From: Bacteroidales bacterium
GTDB taxonomy: Bacteria > Bacteroidota > Bacteroidia > Bacteroidales > Tenuifilaceae
Assembly: GCA_016931855.1 (NCBI GenBank)
Contig: JAFGDZ010000047.1
Coordinates: 1-41,741, forward strand
Length of the DNA stretch: 41,741 bases
Reading direction: 5' to 3'
Notes under the pieces: model-generated
What the model was told of the DNA's origin: nothing
Database searches by the model: none
Seen by the model: the letters and a program-made list of their open reading frames with translations, nothing else
In this document: one piece after another, positions 19,138-29,100 of the stretch
Layout of the letters: each line of letters starts with the position of its first letter
Numbering within the stretch: the stretch's first letter is position 1
Program-made: the position numbers and the translations under genes

Positions 19138-20256
19138 ATGGAGAAGGAAGTTTTGATATTAACAAACACGCTATTTTCTGGAGGAGCAGAGAAACAAAGT
19201 GTTTTGTTAGCTAAGAATTTGGCAAAGTATTTCCCTACAACTCTTGTAGTTTATTATGGTGATAAAATAGACCCAAAACTAAGAGATATAGTATTAAACA
19301 ATAAAATAAATGTAACTTATTTAAAAGGAAATCATGTAAAAAAGATTATTCAATTATTACGGCGAATAAACAGGGGTAACGTAACAATTATGATATCCTA
19401 TCTGGCTACAACAAACCTTTTGAATGCAATACTTGGTTTTTTTACTGGGGTTAAATACCGTATAGGTGGTATTCGTAGTTCCAGGCTAGGAAGCGTTAAA
19501 ATGTACATTCAACGATTTCTCCACAATAAATTGTTTATTCATACTATTTGTAATAACTACGAAGCATTAGATTTTATTAAGAGATATGGTTTTGATTTAA
19601 GCAAAGCGTCTGTAATTCATAACTGCATTGAATTAAGCGAACCTGTTCGTTATAACGTTGAAAAAAAGAATACTATCACAATCTTAACCGTGGGGCGATT
19701 TGTGCCGGCAAAAGATCTAAAAACAGCTCTCACTGCATTTAGTTTATTGATACAAAGTATTAAAGAACAAAGTATTAAAGAACAAAGTATTAAAGAACAA
19801 AGTATTATTGTTCGTTTTGAAATAGTTGGATATGGTGAGCAAGAGGATTATTTAAGAGAATTGATTAAAAGGTTAAACTTAGATGAGATTGTTTCCGTTG
19901 TAATCAATCCGCTGAATATTAGAGATTATTACCAGAATGCAGATATCTATTTGTCAACATCTTTATTTGAGGGGCTTTCGAACTCCATTATGGAAGCTAT
20001 GGAGTTTTCTCTTCCTGTAGTTGCAACAAATGTGGGCGACAATAGGTACTTAGTTATTGATGGGGAAACAGGGTTTCTTGTACCAACTCAAGATCCTGAT
20101 AGTATTGCAACGGCACTTGAGACGCTTATTAATTCTGCTGAGCTACGAAAGGATTTTGGCGTTAAAGGGTACAAACAACTAGTTGAAAATTTCTCTGAAG
20201 AGAAATTTATTGTAAAATATCTAGAGCTAATTAATACATTGGGTAATGATAAATAA
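19138..20256 (+). CDS. Glycosyltransferase, family 4
   Basis: A 372-aa GT4 enzyme. The N-terminus FSGGAEKQSVLLAKNL is the common glycine-rich start. The C-terminal domain shows ILTVGRFVPAKDLKTAL (about 182), the EX7E motif in EGLSNSIMEAM (about 277-287) and LPVVATNVGDNRYLV. An in-frame 15-bp tandem repeat (19756-19807) encodes SIKEQ three times plus a partial unit, between an alpha helix and the next beta strand. Unit number could vary without breaking the frame. The gene overlaps the next by 11 bases. Confidence 0.9.
   Translation: MEKEVLILTNTLFSGGAEKQSVLLAKNLAKYFPTTLVVYYGDKIDPKLRDIVLNNKINVTYLKGNHVKKIIQLLRRINRGNVTIMISYLATTNLLNAILGFFTGVKYRIGGIRSSRLGSVKMYIQRFLHNKLFIHTICNNYEALDFIKRYGFDLSKASVIHNCIELSEPVRYNVEKKNTITILTVGRFVPAKDLKTALTAFSLLIQSIKEQSIKEQSIKEQSIIVRFEIVGYGEQEDYLRELIKRLNLDEIVSVVINPLNIRDYYQNADIYLSTSLFEGLSNSIMEAMEFSLPVVATNVGDNRYLVIDGETGFLVPTQDPDSIATALETLINSAELRKDFGVKGYKQLVENFSEEKFIVKYLELINTLGNDK
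19756..19807 (+). repeat. Three tandem 15-bp units inside a glycosyltransferase gene
   Basis: AGTATTAAAGAACAA occurs at 19756-19770, 19771-19785 and 19786-19800 without a mismatch, and 19801-19807 starts a fourth unit. The 15-base period keeps the frame and encodes the pentapeptide SIKEQ. Perfect identity suggests recent slipped-strand expansion. Confidence 0.95.
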
Positions 20257-21349
20257 GAAACCACGGATTGCCGTAATTGGGTTAAAGGGACTCCCAGCTT
20301 TTGGTGGTGCTGCTGCTGTTGGCGAAAACATTATAAATGAACTTAATGAAGAGTACGAATTTACGGTTTATTCTACCGCATCACACACAATACATAGAAC
20401 TGGTAATTTAGGAGGATTTAGGCAAGTTGTTTTTAGAAAATTACCTTTTAAAAGAATCAACACCCTTTATTACTATATTATTTCTGCTTTACATGCCTTA
20501 TTCTCCTTTAACTACGATCTTGTACACCTTCATCATAGGGATGCAGCATTTATTATCCCCCTTTTGAGACTTCGCTATAAGGTTCTCGTAACTACACATA
20601 GTTGCTTTTATGTTGTTGATAAATGGAAGCGGTATGAATTCTTCTTTCAAATAAACGAAAGGTTTTTTATCAAATTTGCCAATGCTGTTACTTCTGTTTC
20701 ATTAAACGAAAAGAGGAAGTTTAAAAAAGTGATTAATCTTGATGTTACATATATACCCAATGGAATCAATTTACTAGGCAGCGATGTTATTCGGAACGTT
20801 AACTATAAAAACTATATTTTCTTTGGTGCAGGAAGGATAATAAGAACAAAAGGTTTAGACACCTTATTGCGGTCGCTCAATAAGATTAACTATAAAGGAC
20901 TTTTAGTTGTTGCAGGAGATTTAGACCAGAATGAAGAGTATAAGCAGGATATATTAGAACTTTCCAAAGATTTAAATGTTGTTTTTTTGGGCTTAATCAA
21001 AGATAAAAAAGAACTTTTGAGCTACATAGCCAATTCAGATTTCTTTGTTTACCCTTCATACCTAGAAGCAATGTCTATGATGCTTTTGGAAGGGGCATCG
21101 GTTAAAGCGCCAATTATATGTTCTGATATTATCGAAAACAAGGATATTTTTAGTGATGATGAAGTATTGTTTTTCGAATCGAATAGCGTTGATGATTTGG
21201 CTGAAAAGGTTTTGTATGCAAGTAAAAATCTAGACGAGATGAAATTAAGATCCGAAAGGGCCTATAATAAGCTCATTACAAGTTACAATTGGCAAATAAT
21301 ATCCGAGAAGTACTCAGAGGCGTATAAATCACTACTATATCATGGTTAA
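20246..21349 (+). CDS. Glycosyltransferase, family 4 (rhamnosyltransferase-like N-terminus)
   Basis: A 367-aa GT-B enzyme. The start IAVIGLKGLPAFGGAAAVGENI resembles the GxRGxPAxYGG start of DUF1972/rhamnosyltransferase-type proteins. DLVHLHHRDAAF (about 92) is a usual acceptor-domain motif. The C-terminal domain contains IFFGAGRIIRTKGLDTLL (about 192-209) and PSYLEAMSMMLLEGAS (about 272-287, with an EX8E spacing). Donor and linkage are unknown. It is coupled by overlap to the genes on both sides, which supports one transcript. Confidence 0.87.
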   Translation: MINKKPRIAVIGLKGLPAFGGAAAVGENIINELNEEYEFTVYSTASHTIHRTGNLGGFRQVVFRKLPFKRINTLYYYIISALHALFSFNYDLVHLHHRDAAFIIPLLRLRYKVLVTTHSCFYVVDKWKRYEFFFQINERFFIKFANAVTSVSLNEKRKFKKVINLDVTYIPNGINLLGSDVIRNVNYKNYIFFGAGRIIRTKGLDTLLRSLNKINYKGLLVVAGDLDQNEEYKQDILELSKDLNVVFLGLIKDKKELLSYIANSDFFVYPSYLEAMSMMLLEGASVKAPIICSDIIENKDIFSDDEVLFFESNSVDDLAEKVLYASKNLDEMKLRSERAYNKLITSYNWQIISEKYSEAYKSLLYHG

Positions 21350-22163
21350 GGTATTTATTATAACACAGAATGAGCCATTTTACATTCCTAAAATGGTGAA
21401 ATTGCTTGTTAGGGAGCAAAAGGAGAATTATAAAATTGTAGGTGCGACAATTTTAAGCCCATCTAGAAAGAACAAAACAATTAGAGATTGGCTCAAAGAA
21501 AGGATAAAGATTTATACTGTATTTGAACTTTTTATTGTTGGGGTTTCTTTTGTTTTGTCCAAAAGCATAAACCTAATACTAAAGCGAAAATCTCCCTATT
21601 CTAACGAAAACATATTACGGGGTAATGATGTTGAATTGATTCAAACAGATGATATTAATTCTGTGGAGTACATAGCTAAATTAAAAGCACTGGATCTTGA
21701 TATTATTATCTCAATATCTTGTCCACAATTATTTGGATCGGAGATTTTAGGTACTCCAAAAATTAGTTGCATTAATGCTCATGGAACCTTGCTGCCGAGA
21801 CACAGAGGTGTATTTGGCAGTTTTTGGACTCTTCACGATAATGATAAGTTTGCTGGCTCAACAATTCATACAATGGAGTTAAAACTTGATGCGGGTTCAA
21901 TAATTTGGCAAAAAGCATTTCCCGTTACAGCTAACGACACTCAATTTTCCATTGCATATAAAACAAAAAGGGACATGGCTTTTGGGTTAGTAGAGGTACT
22001 CTCAACTATTAATTCCACAAATAAGTATGATATAGTTGAGCCTGTGTTCGAATCAAGCTACCATAGGGCGCCTACGAAAGAGCAAGCGAAGAATTTTCGG
22101 AAATTGGGGCGGAGCATTGTTAAGTGTAAAGATTTACTGTTAATGCTAAAGCGCTCTTTCTGA
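21342..22163 (+). CDS. Formyltransferase-family protein
   Basis: A 273-aa protein with the formyl transferase core: INAHGTLLPRHRG at about 143-155 holds the catalytic Asn and His, and LDAGSIIWQ at about 182 holds the Asp. In methionyl-tRNA formyltransferase and ArnA these three residues move a formyl group from formyl-tetrahydrofolate to an amine. In a polysaccharide cluster the likely target is an amino sugar of the repeat unit; that substrate is inferred from context. The N-terminal region (1-95) is not typical of Fmt. The protein lacks the Fmt C-terminal tRNA-binding domain, so Fmt itself is unlikely. Confidence 0.8.
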   Translation: MVKVFIITQNEPFYIPKMVKLLVREQKENYKIVGATILSPSRKNKTIRDWLKERIKIYTVFELFIVGVSFVLSKSINLILKRKSPYSNENILRGNDVELIQTDDINSVEYIAKLKALDLDIIISISCPQLFGSEILGTPKISCINAHGTLLPRHRGVFGSFWTLHDNDKFAGSTIHTMELKLDAGSIIWQKAFPVTANDTQFSIAYKTKRDMAFGLVEVLSTINSTNKYDIVEPVFESSYHRAPTKEQAKNFRKLGRSIVKCKDLLLMLKRSF

Positions 22164-22178
22164 TCAAATATTGATGCA

Positions 22179-23018
22179 ATGGATTTTACTTTTTATAAAT
22201 ATAGAGTTTTAGTAAAGACCCTTTTATCAAAGGGTTTTTCGTTTATCACCTTTGCCGATTTTCTTGCGGAAGAAGGGGATGTAGCCAACGGTTCGAATAA
22301 GGTAATAATCCTTCGCCACGATGTAGATATAAAACCCCAGAACTCTCTCGCTACAGCCATTATAGAGGCAGAACTAGGCATTAAAGGCAGTTACTATTTC
22401 AGAATGGTGCCTGAAAGTTTTGATATTGAAATCATTAAACAAATTGCTAGTTTGGGGCACGAGGTTGGCTACCATTACGAAACCATGGATACTGCTAGTT
22501 TAAGGTTAAATGTTAAACGTGAAAAGTTAAACGAAAGAAGAAAAGAAGAATTAATTGATTATGCCTACAATGAGTTTTGTGAAAATTTGGGGACTTTTCG
22601 TAAAACATATCCAGTTTCCACAATTTGTATGCATGGGAGTCCCCAATCGGGGTTCGATAATAAGGATATCTGGAAAAAGTACAGCTATAAGCAGCTAGGA
22701 CTTTTGGGTGAGCCATACTTTGATATTGATTTTAACGACTTTTTCTACTTAACCGATACGGGGCGTTGCTGGAATGGCTACCGATTCTCGGTGCGCGACA
22801 AGATGCCGCAACAGGAACAGTGGATTAAGGATGGACTTGTTTTTAGCAGAACTTCAGATATTGTAAGGGCTGCACATGCCAATGCCTTACCTCCAAGAAT
22901 TATGATTACCGTTCATCCCCAGCGATGGACAAATAGTCCCTTGGCTTGGATGTGGGAGTTACTCTTCCAGAATATTAAGAATGTGGTAAAATGGTTTGTG
23001 GTTAGAAGAGGGAGATAG
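22179..23018 (+). CDS. NodB-like polysaccharide deacetylase-family protein
   Basis: A 279-aa protein with NodB-homology motifs: IILRHDVDIKP (about 42-52; Asp residues for catalysis and metal), GHEVGYHYETMD (about 93-104; the metal-binding His pair), and MITVHPQRW (about 243-251; the late His). No signal peptide is visible, so it may act in the cytoplasm on a lipid-linked or nucleotide-linked sugar. It follows the formyltransferase by 15 bases. Together they suggest deacetylation of an N-acetyl sugar followed by formylation; this pairing is my inference. It is the last gene of the operon, and its 3' half returns to less AT-rich codon use. Confidence 0.83.
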   Translation: MDFTFYKYRVLVKTLLSKGFSFITFADFLAEEGDVANGSNKVIILRHDVDIKPQNSLATAIIEAELGIKGSYYFRMVPESFDIEIIKQIASLGHEVGYHYETMDTASLRLNVKREKLNERRKEELIDYAYNEFCENLGTFRKTYPVSTICMHGSPQSGFDNKDIWKKYSYKQLGLLGEPYFDIDFNDFFYLTDTGRCWNGYRFSVRDKMPQQEQWIKDGLVFSRTSDIVRAAHANALPPRIMITVHPQRWTNSPLAWMWELLFQNIKNVVKWFVVRRGR

Positions 23019-23070
23019 GAGTCAGATTATTACATATGCGTAATTAGAGACGGACTAGTATGTCCTAAGT

Positions 23071-23107
23071 AAAACGCCGACAAGGAGATACCCTGTCGGC
23101 GTTTTTT
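23071..23107. terminator. Bidirectional intrinsic terminator between convergent genes
   Basis: CGCCGACA (23075-23082) pairs with TGTCGGCG (23094-23101). AAAA precedes the stem and TTTTTT follows it, so a U-tract results in both directions. It lies between the deacetylase stop (23018, plus strand) and the giant gene stop (23127, minus strand) and can serve both. Confidence 0.85.
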
Positions 23108-23126
23108 ATAACCATAAATCAAATTA

Positions 23127-26100
23127 CTAGTATCCAAAGTTATTGCTTATGTGGTATTGAGGGCCTGTTTCGGGGAGCTTGTAAACATCAACCGATGCCG
23201 ATCCAGAACCACTTCCAACGCCACAGCCAGAGTTATCGCTAACATTTGTAACGGTGTATGTGTAAGTTGCAATATAAGGCGTTGGATTACCCTGATCCTG
23301 CCAAGCAGGCGAAGGTGTTATTGTATAGGTGTAGGTTGTTCCCGAAGCAACATTTAGGTTGTTGATGTTGAAAGTACGTCCGCTGTAGCTTTCGTTTACA
23401 GTAAAGCTAAACTGTGGAACACCCACAAGCAGAATGTTAACCTGTACCGCATCGCCGTTGCATATTTGGGCTCCTGTGGCAAGTCCAGTAATGGTGGCTG
23501 TAGCACCTGTAGAGGTAGTTATTATAGCGCTACCAATCATTGGTTGATTACAAAGGGGAGAACCCGTTTTGTATGCGTAAACAGTGTATGTACCAGCAAG
23601 GCTAATACCCGTAAAGTTAAGTGCGCTGTTGGTTCCTATTTTTGTGTTGCCAGTTGGAGCTCCATTACGGTAGAGTTCATAGGTGTATCCAACTTGTGAA
23701 CCACTAAGCGATATTGTTGCTGTTTGCACCCCGCAAATGGTTGTAGTTCCAGCTACATTGTATGGTGTGGGCGCTGGAATTACCGTTATAACAGGGTTGC
23801 TACCAATTACATTACCTGTTGTACCAATATTATCGGTTACACTGGTTATAGTGTAAGTTCTAGTTGCTGTGGGAGTAATGTTAAAGGTGTATGGCGTTGT
23901 TATATCGGTAAGGGTATAGGTAGTTACCCCATCGGAGTAGTTTACATCCCACGGTCCATTGCCAGTAAGGGTTATCTCCATCGTAACAGCATCGCCCTCA
24001 CATATTGTTTGGTTTCCATTGGTGAACTGGGCTGTAGGAATTGTTATTACCTCGGTACTTGCTATTGTTAAGTAGTAGGTTACACCCGGAGAGAATGTAA
24101 AATCGGAAGTGGTTTCTATTGTACCACTACTTTTTGTACTACCTCCCGTTGGGGCGCTAGGAACTTGCACCCAGCTGCTTCCATTCCACATGGCTATGCG
24201 CAGGTTGCTAACGTTGGTTACACCCTGACAAATATCGTTGGATGCTGTAATAGGTAAAGTAAAGCGAGCATTTACTGTTGCTGTAGCCGAACCGTTTAGT
24301 TCCCAATACTCAACGTTGCTTACCGTTTGTAGCGGTGCTGTTTTTGTGTTTGGGTCCATTCCTGCACTTAAAGGATTGCTCCTAATAAACTCGCCAGTCC
24401 AATAGTTAACAGTTGTTGGTGTACTAGTAAGGGTTATAAACTTCTTCTCCCCATTATTGCCAAGGTATAGGTATGGGTATACTGTATATGAGGTCGTTGT
24501 TAAAATGTTATTTTTTAAAGGACCATCAACAATACCTGTATATGTAGAGGGGTATCTTAATCCATTACCAGAATTTCTCTTAATAGTTAATAGGTTAGCA
24601 TCAGTAGTAACCATTGTCCCTGTTATGGGGTAAATGAAAGACAAAATATCTATTGGCCCATTACAATAAATAAAATTGGGATTTCTGTTTATTATAATAT
24701 TAAACTGATTTGTACCCGTATAATTACCAGAAATGCTTTGATCTATAGTTCCAATAAAATCAAAGTTTTGATAAACATAAGATGCCCCAAGTTTTCCACC
24801 TGGTTCTATGGTAAAGTCACCTGCTAAATTAACATACTCACCATAATCAGTATCAAGGAATGCAGATGATCCAACGTAAATGTCGCCCCCAATTGTTGTG
24901 TACTTGTAGGTACTATTAGATCTGCTAAAGTGCTCCAGCTTTAGGGTTGCGGTTTCAATAACGGAGAGGTTATTGCATATTCTTATGTTGTCGCGGTCGG
25001 GGAAAACCTTTATTCCCGTACCCGATATTACTAGGTTGTTAAACTGGTCGTCAACTTGCGAGAAGCTGTTAAATAGGGGAATATCGTACGATCCTCCGCC
25101 AAACTCAACAGTACCACCTGTTCCGCAGGTTAGAAAATCGGTGTACTCACCCGGGAACACCTTTTCGTTAACAAAGGCTAGGGTTCCTGTTCCACTTACG
25201 TAGCCAAGGTTATGCCCAATTTGAGTGCCCACCTCTAGTCGTCCAAAAATTTGGGTGCGGTAGGAGAGTATTCTGAATCGATCCATGGTAATTACATCCC
25301 CTTCGCGTATCTGTACAATGTGTCCTTGTGGGCCACCAGCAGGAACAGGATTTCCGTCAAGCCTAATCCACATGTTCTCATCGCTCCAGTTTCCCGTTCC
25401 ATTAGATACGTATATTGGAATGTTGGCAGGGATGTCGGTATCATAACCTGCAGTGTAATCGCCTGATAGGTCGGAAACCCCAATGTAATCTAGTTCTATC
25501 CTATCATCGGCCTCTACAACCGTTTCTACAGGGTATTTACTCCAGGAGTCGCCTTGTAGCCTTGCAGATATGTATAGCGCCTCGTCGCCAACCACATCGG
25601 CATTGTGGTAGTGAAGGTGCATATTTCCGCTAAAGTTACTAAGACCTGTGCTTGTAATAGTCCAGTAGTACTGTAGCACATTAGGGCCAATGGTGGTCAT
25701 GTGTGCTTGGTTAACTGGGTGTATGGTTATGCTACCTGCAGTGCTATTTGCCGAAACAACAAGCTCGGCAGGGGTAAACTTAGCACCTAATCCAGCACCG
25801 GAGCCAATAGGGAAGGTAAAGGAGAAGGCGCCAGAGGGTACGTACTTGGTTAAACCAGCATCGCCAAAGCTACCATTGGTTAGAATCATCTTTGAGGCAT
25901 TGAAACCAGAGCCAACAATGGCAGAATTCTCCGATAACGAGAACCTGTGGCTATTAATGTTGAGCGTCCCATTTGTTAGGTACAGGTCGTTATTAAGGTA
26001 AATATCCTCCTCGGTTCTTGCACCGCTGGTGTTGTCCAGCTCAAGAGCACCAAATTGGCCTGTGCCATAAATTCGCTGTAGGGCTGTTCCTCCCAGCTTA

Positions 26101-29100
26101 ATGCGTCCTGCACCAGTGGTTATGTGGGCAGCGTTGTTGGTAACATCGCCTTTTACTAGAATGGTGTGCCCATTATCTATTAGCTGTCCCGACTCAATAT
26201 GTAGCCGCTGGTTTGCTGTTACCGTATTGGTTGCACCCGATAAGGTTAACGATGTGGTTGCCGATACAATAAGCTTCTCTGCAGCAATATCGCCATCAAT
26301 AGCTTGGGCTGTGCCGTCAAACAAAAGGCTGTCAACGTTTAGGCTAACCGTTCCCCTATTAATGATATTCTGGTATAGTGTAAGGTCCAGTGCGCTACCA
26401 TCGAACGTGGAGCCCGCCTTAATGTCCAAATCGCCAATTAGGCCAAGGCTGTTAACGTTAAGCTTAGCCGTGGCATTCCCATCAACCACCATCTCGCACA
26501 AGTCCTTTGTTGAGTTAATGGTTATGGTTCCTCCTGCAGGGTTGTTTACTGCATCGCCAATGTTTATGGTTCCAAAGCGGTTTAGGCCAATGGATTGTGG
26601 GTCGATGTATAGTGCGGCTCTTGTTGCTGTTGCAACGTTATCGTGTGGTCGAGCAATGGTGATGCTGCCGTTGTAAATCTGGAAACGGCTGCCCGTATTG
26701 TAAACCTCAAAAATACCCCTTGTATTTACCGGAGCCGAACGTAAGCCCACAACAACTGTACTTTGTGCCGATGAACCCGACTTGGAAAGCTGGCTATACT
26801 TTAGTACGCCTAGGCTGTTGAGGGTACTGCTTCGGATTTGGGAGCTAACAACTAGCTTACCTGTGGCAATTCTAATCTCCGCATCTCCCGACGATGAGTA
26901 CTGGATGTAGTTGTTAGAGCCAACACCACCATCAAGAATAAGCTGACCTTGGTTTGCAGCATTGGTTCCCTCAATGTTGATGTAACCATCAAGCAGGATA
27001 CCGTTGCTACCAGCTGTGGTGATTCGTGCTATACCGTTTAGTATGGACAAGCCTGTTGTTGACGGTATTTCAAAATCGCTTCCTCCCGACGATAGGGTGA
27101 TATCTATTCCCGCATTGTTAAGTATAAGGGTTCCGTTCTTAAGCTCAAGTGCCTTTGTGCTTGCGGTTGCCCCGTCGGTTGGCCCGTTTAGGGTGAAGTT
27201 GTTGTTGAACGTAAACGTTGTTGTTCGGCTAGAGCCCTTGTCAACTACCATCCGGTAGAACGATGGTGTGTCGCCAGAAACTAGGTTGTACGTCTCATTT
27301 TCGCCTCCAAGCAGGTTTAGCGTAACCCTGTCGGTATTTACTGATGAAAAGAGCTGTATTCCATCTAACGCTGCGTTTGCTGTATTTTGGGTAATGCTTC
27401 CATACACGTTCAGTGTATGCTCTGTTATGGGGTTGTTGGCATTTATAACCCTAATTAATCCACCGTTATTATTGAGCAGAACATCTCCGTTCACAGTAAC
27501 AGTTCTTCCTGTTCCTGTGTTTTGGAAAGCCAGTTCGGCTCCGCCACCACTTGCACCACCTTCGGAGCCTTGGAACTCATACATAACAAGGTTTCTACCT
27601 ACAGTAATATCGCCTGTTGCTCCTGTGCTGAGCAGTAAGTTTAAATCGCCTAGAATCTCGAAATTTCCAAGTGTGGTTATATTTTTTGATATGGTAACGT
27701 TGCGGTCGTTAGCGCCCCAACCATCGTTGGCCATTACTATATTAGAAACAACATCGGGGGTGTTATTGTACACCCTATTGTTGGTGAAGTTCTCGTAAAT
27801 AAAGTACGATGAGTCTTGTGCTATAAAGTCACCAAGATCCATGGCTGCAAAACTAGGATCGCCAATTCTAACCCAGAACATTCCCTCGCCTTCAACAATT
27901 CCTGCATCAAGTGCACCAGCATTGTTATTTATGCAAAGCGTTGGCCTAAACTGGAAATTTGAACGGTAAACCCGAGGTACAGGATTGCCTGCAGCATCTG
28001 TCATTTGGGTAAATTGAACTTTTGCAACGGTTATTGCCACATTGTCAATCCAAACGCCATGAGGTTGACCTCTAAGAGCAACATTGGGATCATCCCAAGG
28101 TACCCAGCCAATAACGGCAATATCTCCAATACCAGGAACATTGGGAGATGTTGGTTGTCGCCTATCGTGCCAGTCTTTGCTATCGATGGTCCCATCGCTG
28201 TTTGCATCAATAAGTATGTCGCTTCGTGTCCATGTTGCTGGTAGGTTCCAGTTTGATTCTCGTGAGTTATCTCTAGTGTAATATATTAGAATAGAGCCAA
28301 CAAAAAGTTGAGATCGACCACATGTGAACTCGCCTGTTTCTAAGTCGAATTCTGGACTAAAATCGAGGATGTTGGTATCGTCGTTTTGTCCTCCTAATCT
28401 AACTCCGTAAAGCGATCGAACATTGTTTACAACTTTTCCTGGGAAAAGTTGTGCCCAGTTTGCCTGACCAAAAAGGTCGCCCCTATAACCAATAAACTGA
28501 TTTCTAACTTTAGGAACAACAGAGAATCCCGATTGTCTTACCCGCCAGTAGTAAAGAAGGTATCGGCGGCTATTCACATCGCCATCGTCTGATAGGGTTG
28601 GCAGCTTGGCTGGTACACCATTTATCTGAACTTTCCCATCATCGTTAAAGCTGCTAATGGTTTGTAGCGCCCAAGCGTATCTGTTATTGGAGATTGCCGA
28701 TTTATATGTTCCTAAGGGGAACAAGAAAGTTCCATTTCCAAAGATGGTTCTGGTTAAGCCTCCGTCGCTGTGGTTCCCTGCCGTTCTTACTAAATGTGTT
28801 TCGGAGTAAAGCGTTTCTTCATTGGCTGTTCCGTGGGTCGATAGTGTGTATATATCAAGATTAAACGTTTCCAAATCTATAATCCCATCGGTTAGTGTAA
28901 AGATGTTGGAAACGGTTTGGTTGGCCGATAAAACTGTTGTTTTTTGAGAAACTGTTGCAGGGTGCGGCTCATTTACCTCTAAATTTCCAAAGCTTCCGCT
29001 GCCATCTCCGCCAAGCACGTGTTGCATGTTGATGGTTGCAGTAGCCGTTGCTCCGCCGCTGCCTATTGTTACTGTTGGTGCGCTGGTGTATCCGCTACCG

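Noticed and set aside
21342-22163. Methionyl-tRNA formyltransferase (fmt)
   Set aside because: The core motif fits, but the C-terminal tRNA-binding domain is missing and the gene is embedded in a polysaccharide operon.
23160-23180. LPETG sequence in the tail of the second giant protein, resembling a sortase signal
   Set aside because: No hydrophobic segment or basic tail follows, the protein ends 11 residues later, and the homologous tails read IPETG and TPVTG. The match to the LPxTG signal of Gram-positive bacteria is most likely chance within the GPxYHI motif.
26101-26676. 191-codon plus-strand open frame inside the second giant gene, and many similar antisense frames in both giants
   Set aside because: They lie opposite repetitive, stop-poor coding sequence, have no recognisable domain or start context, and are shadows of the giant genes.
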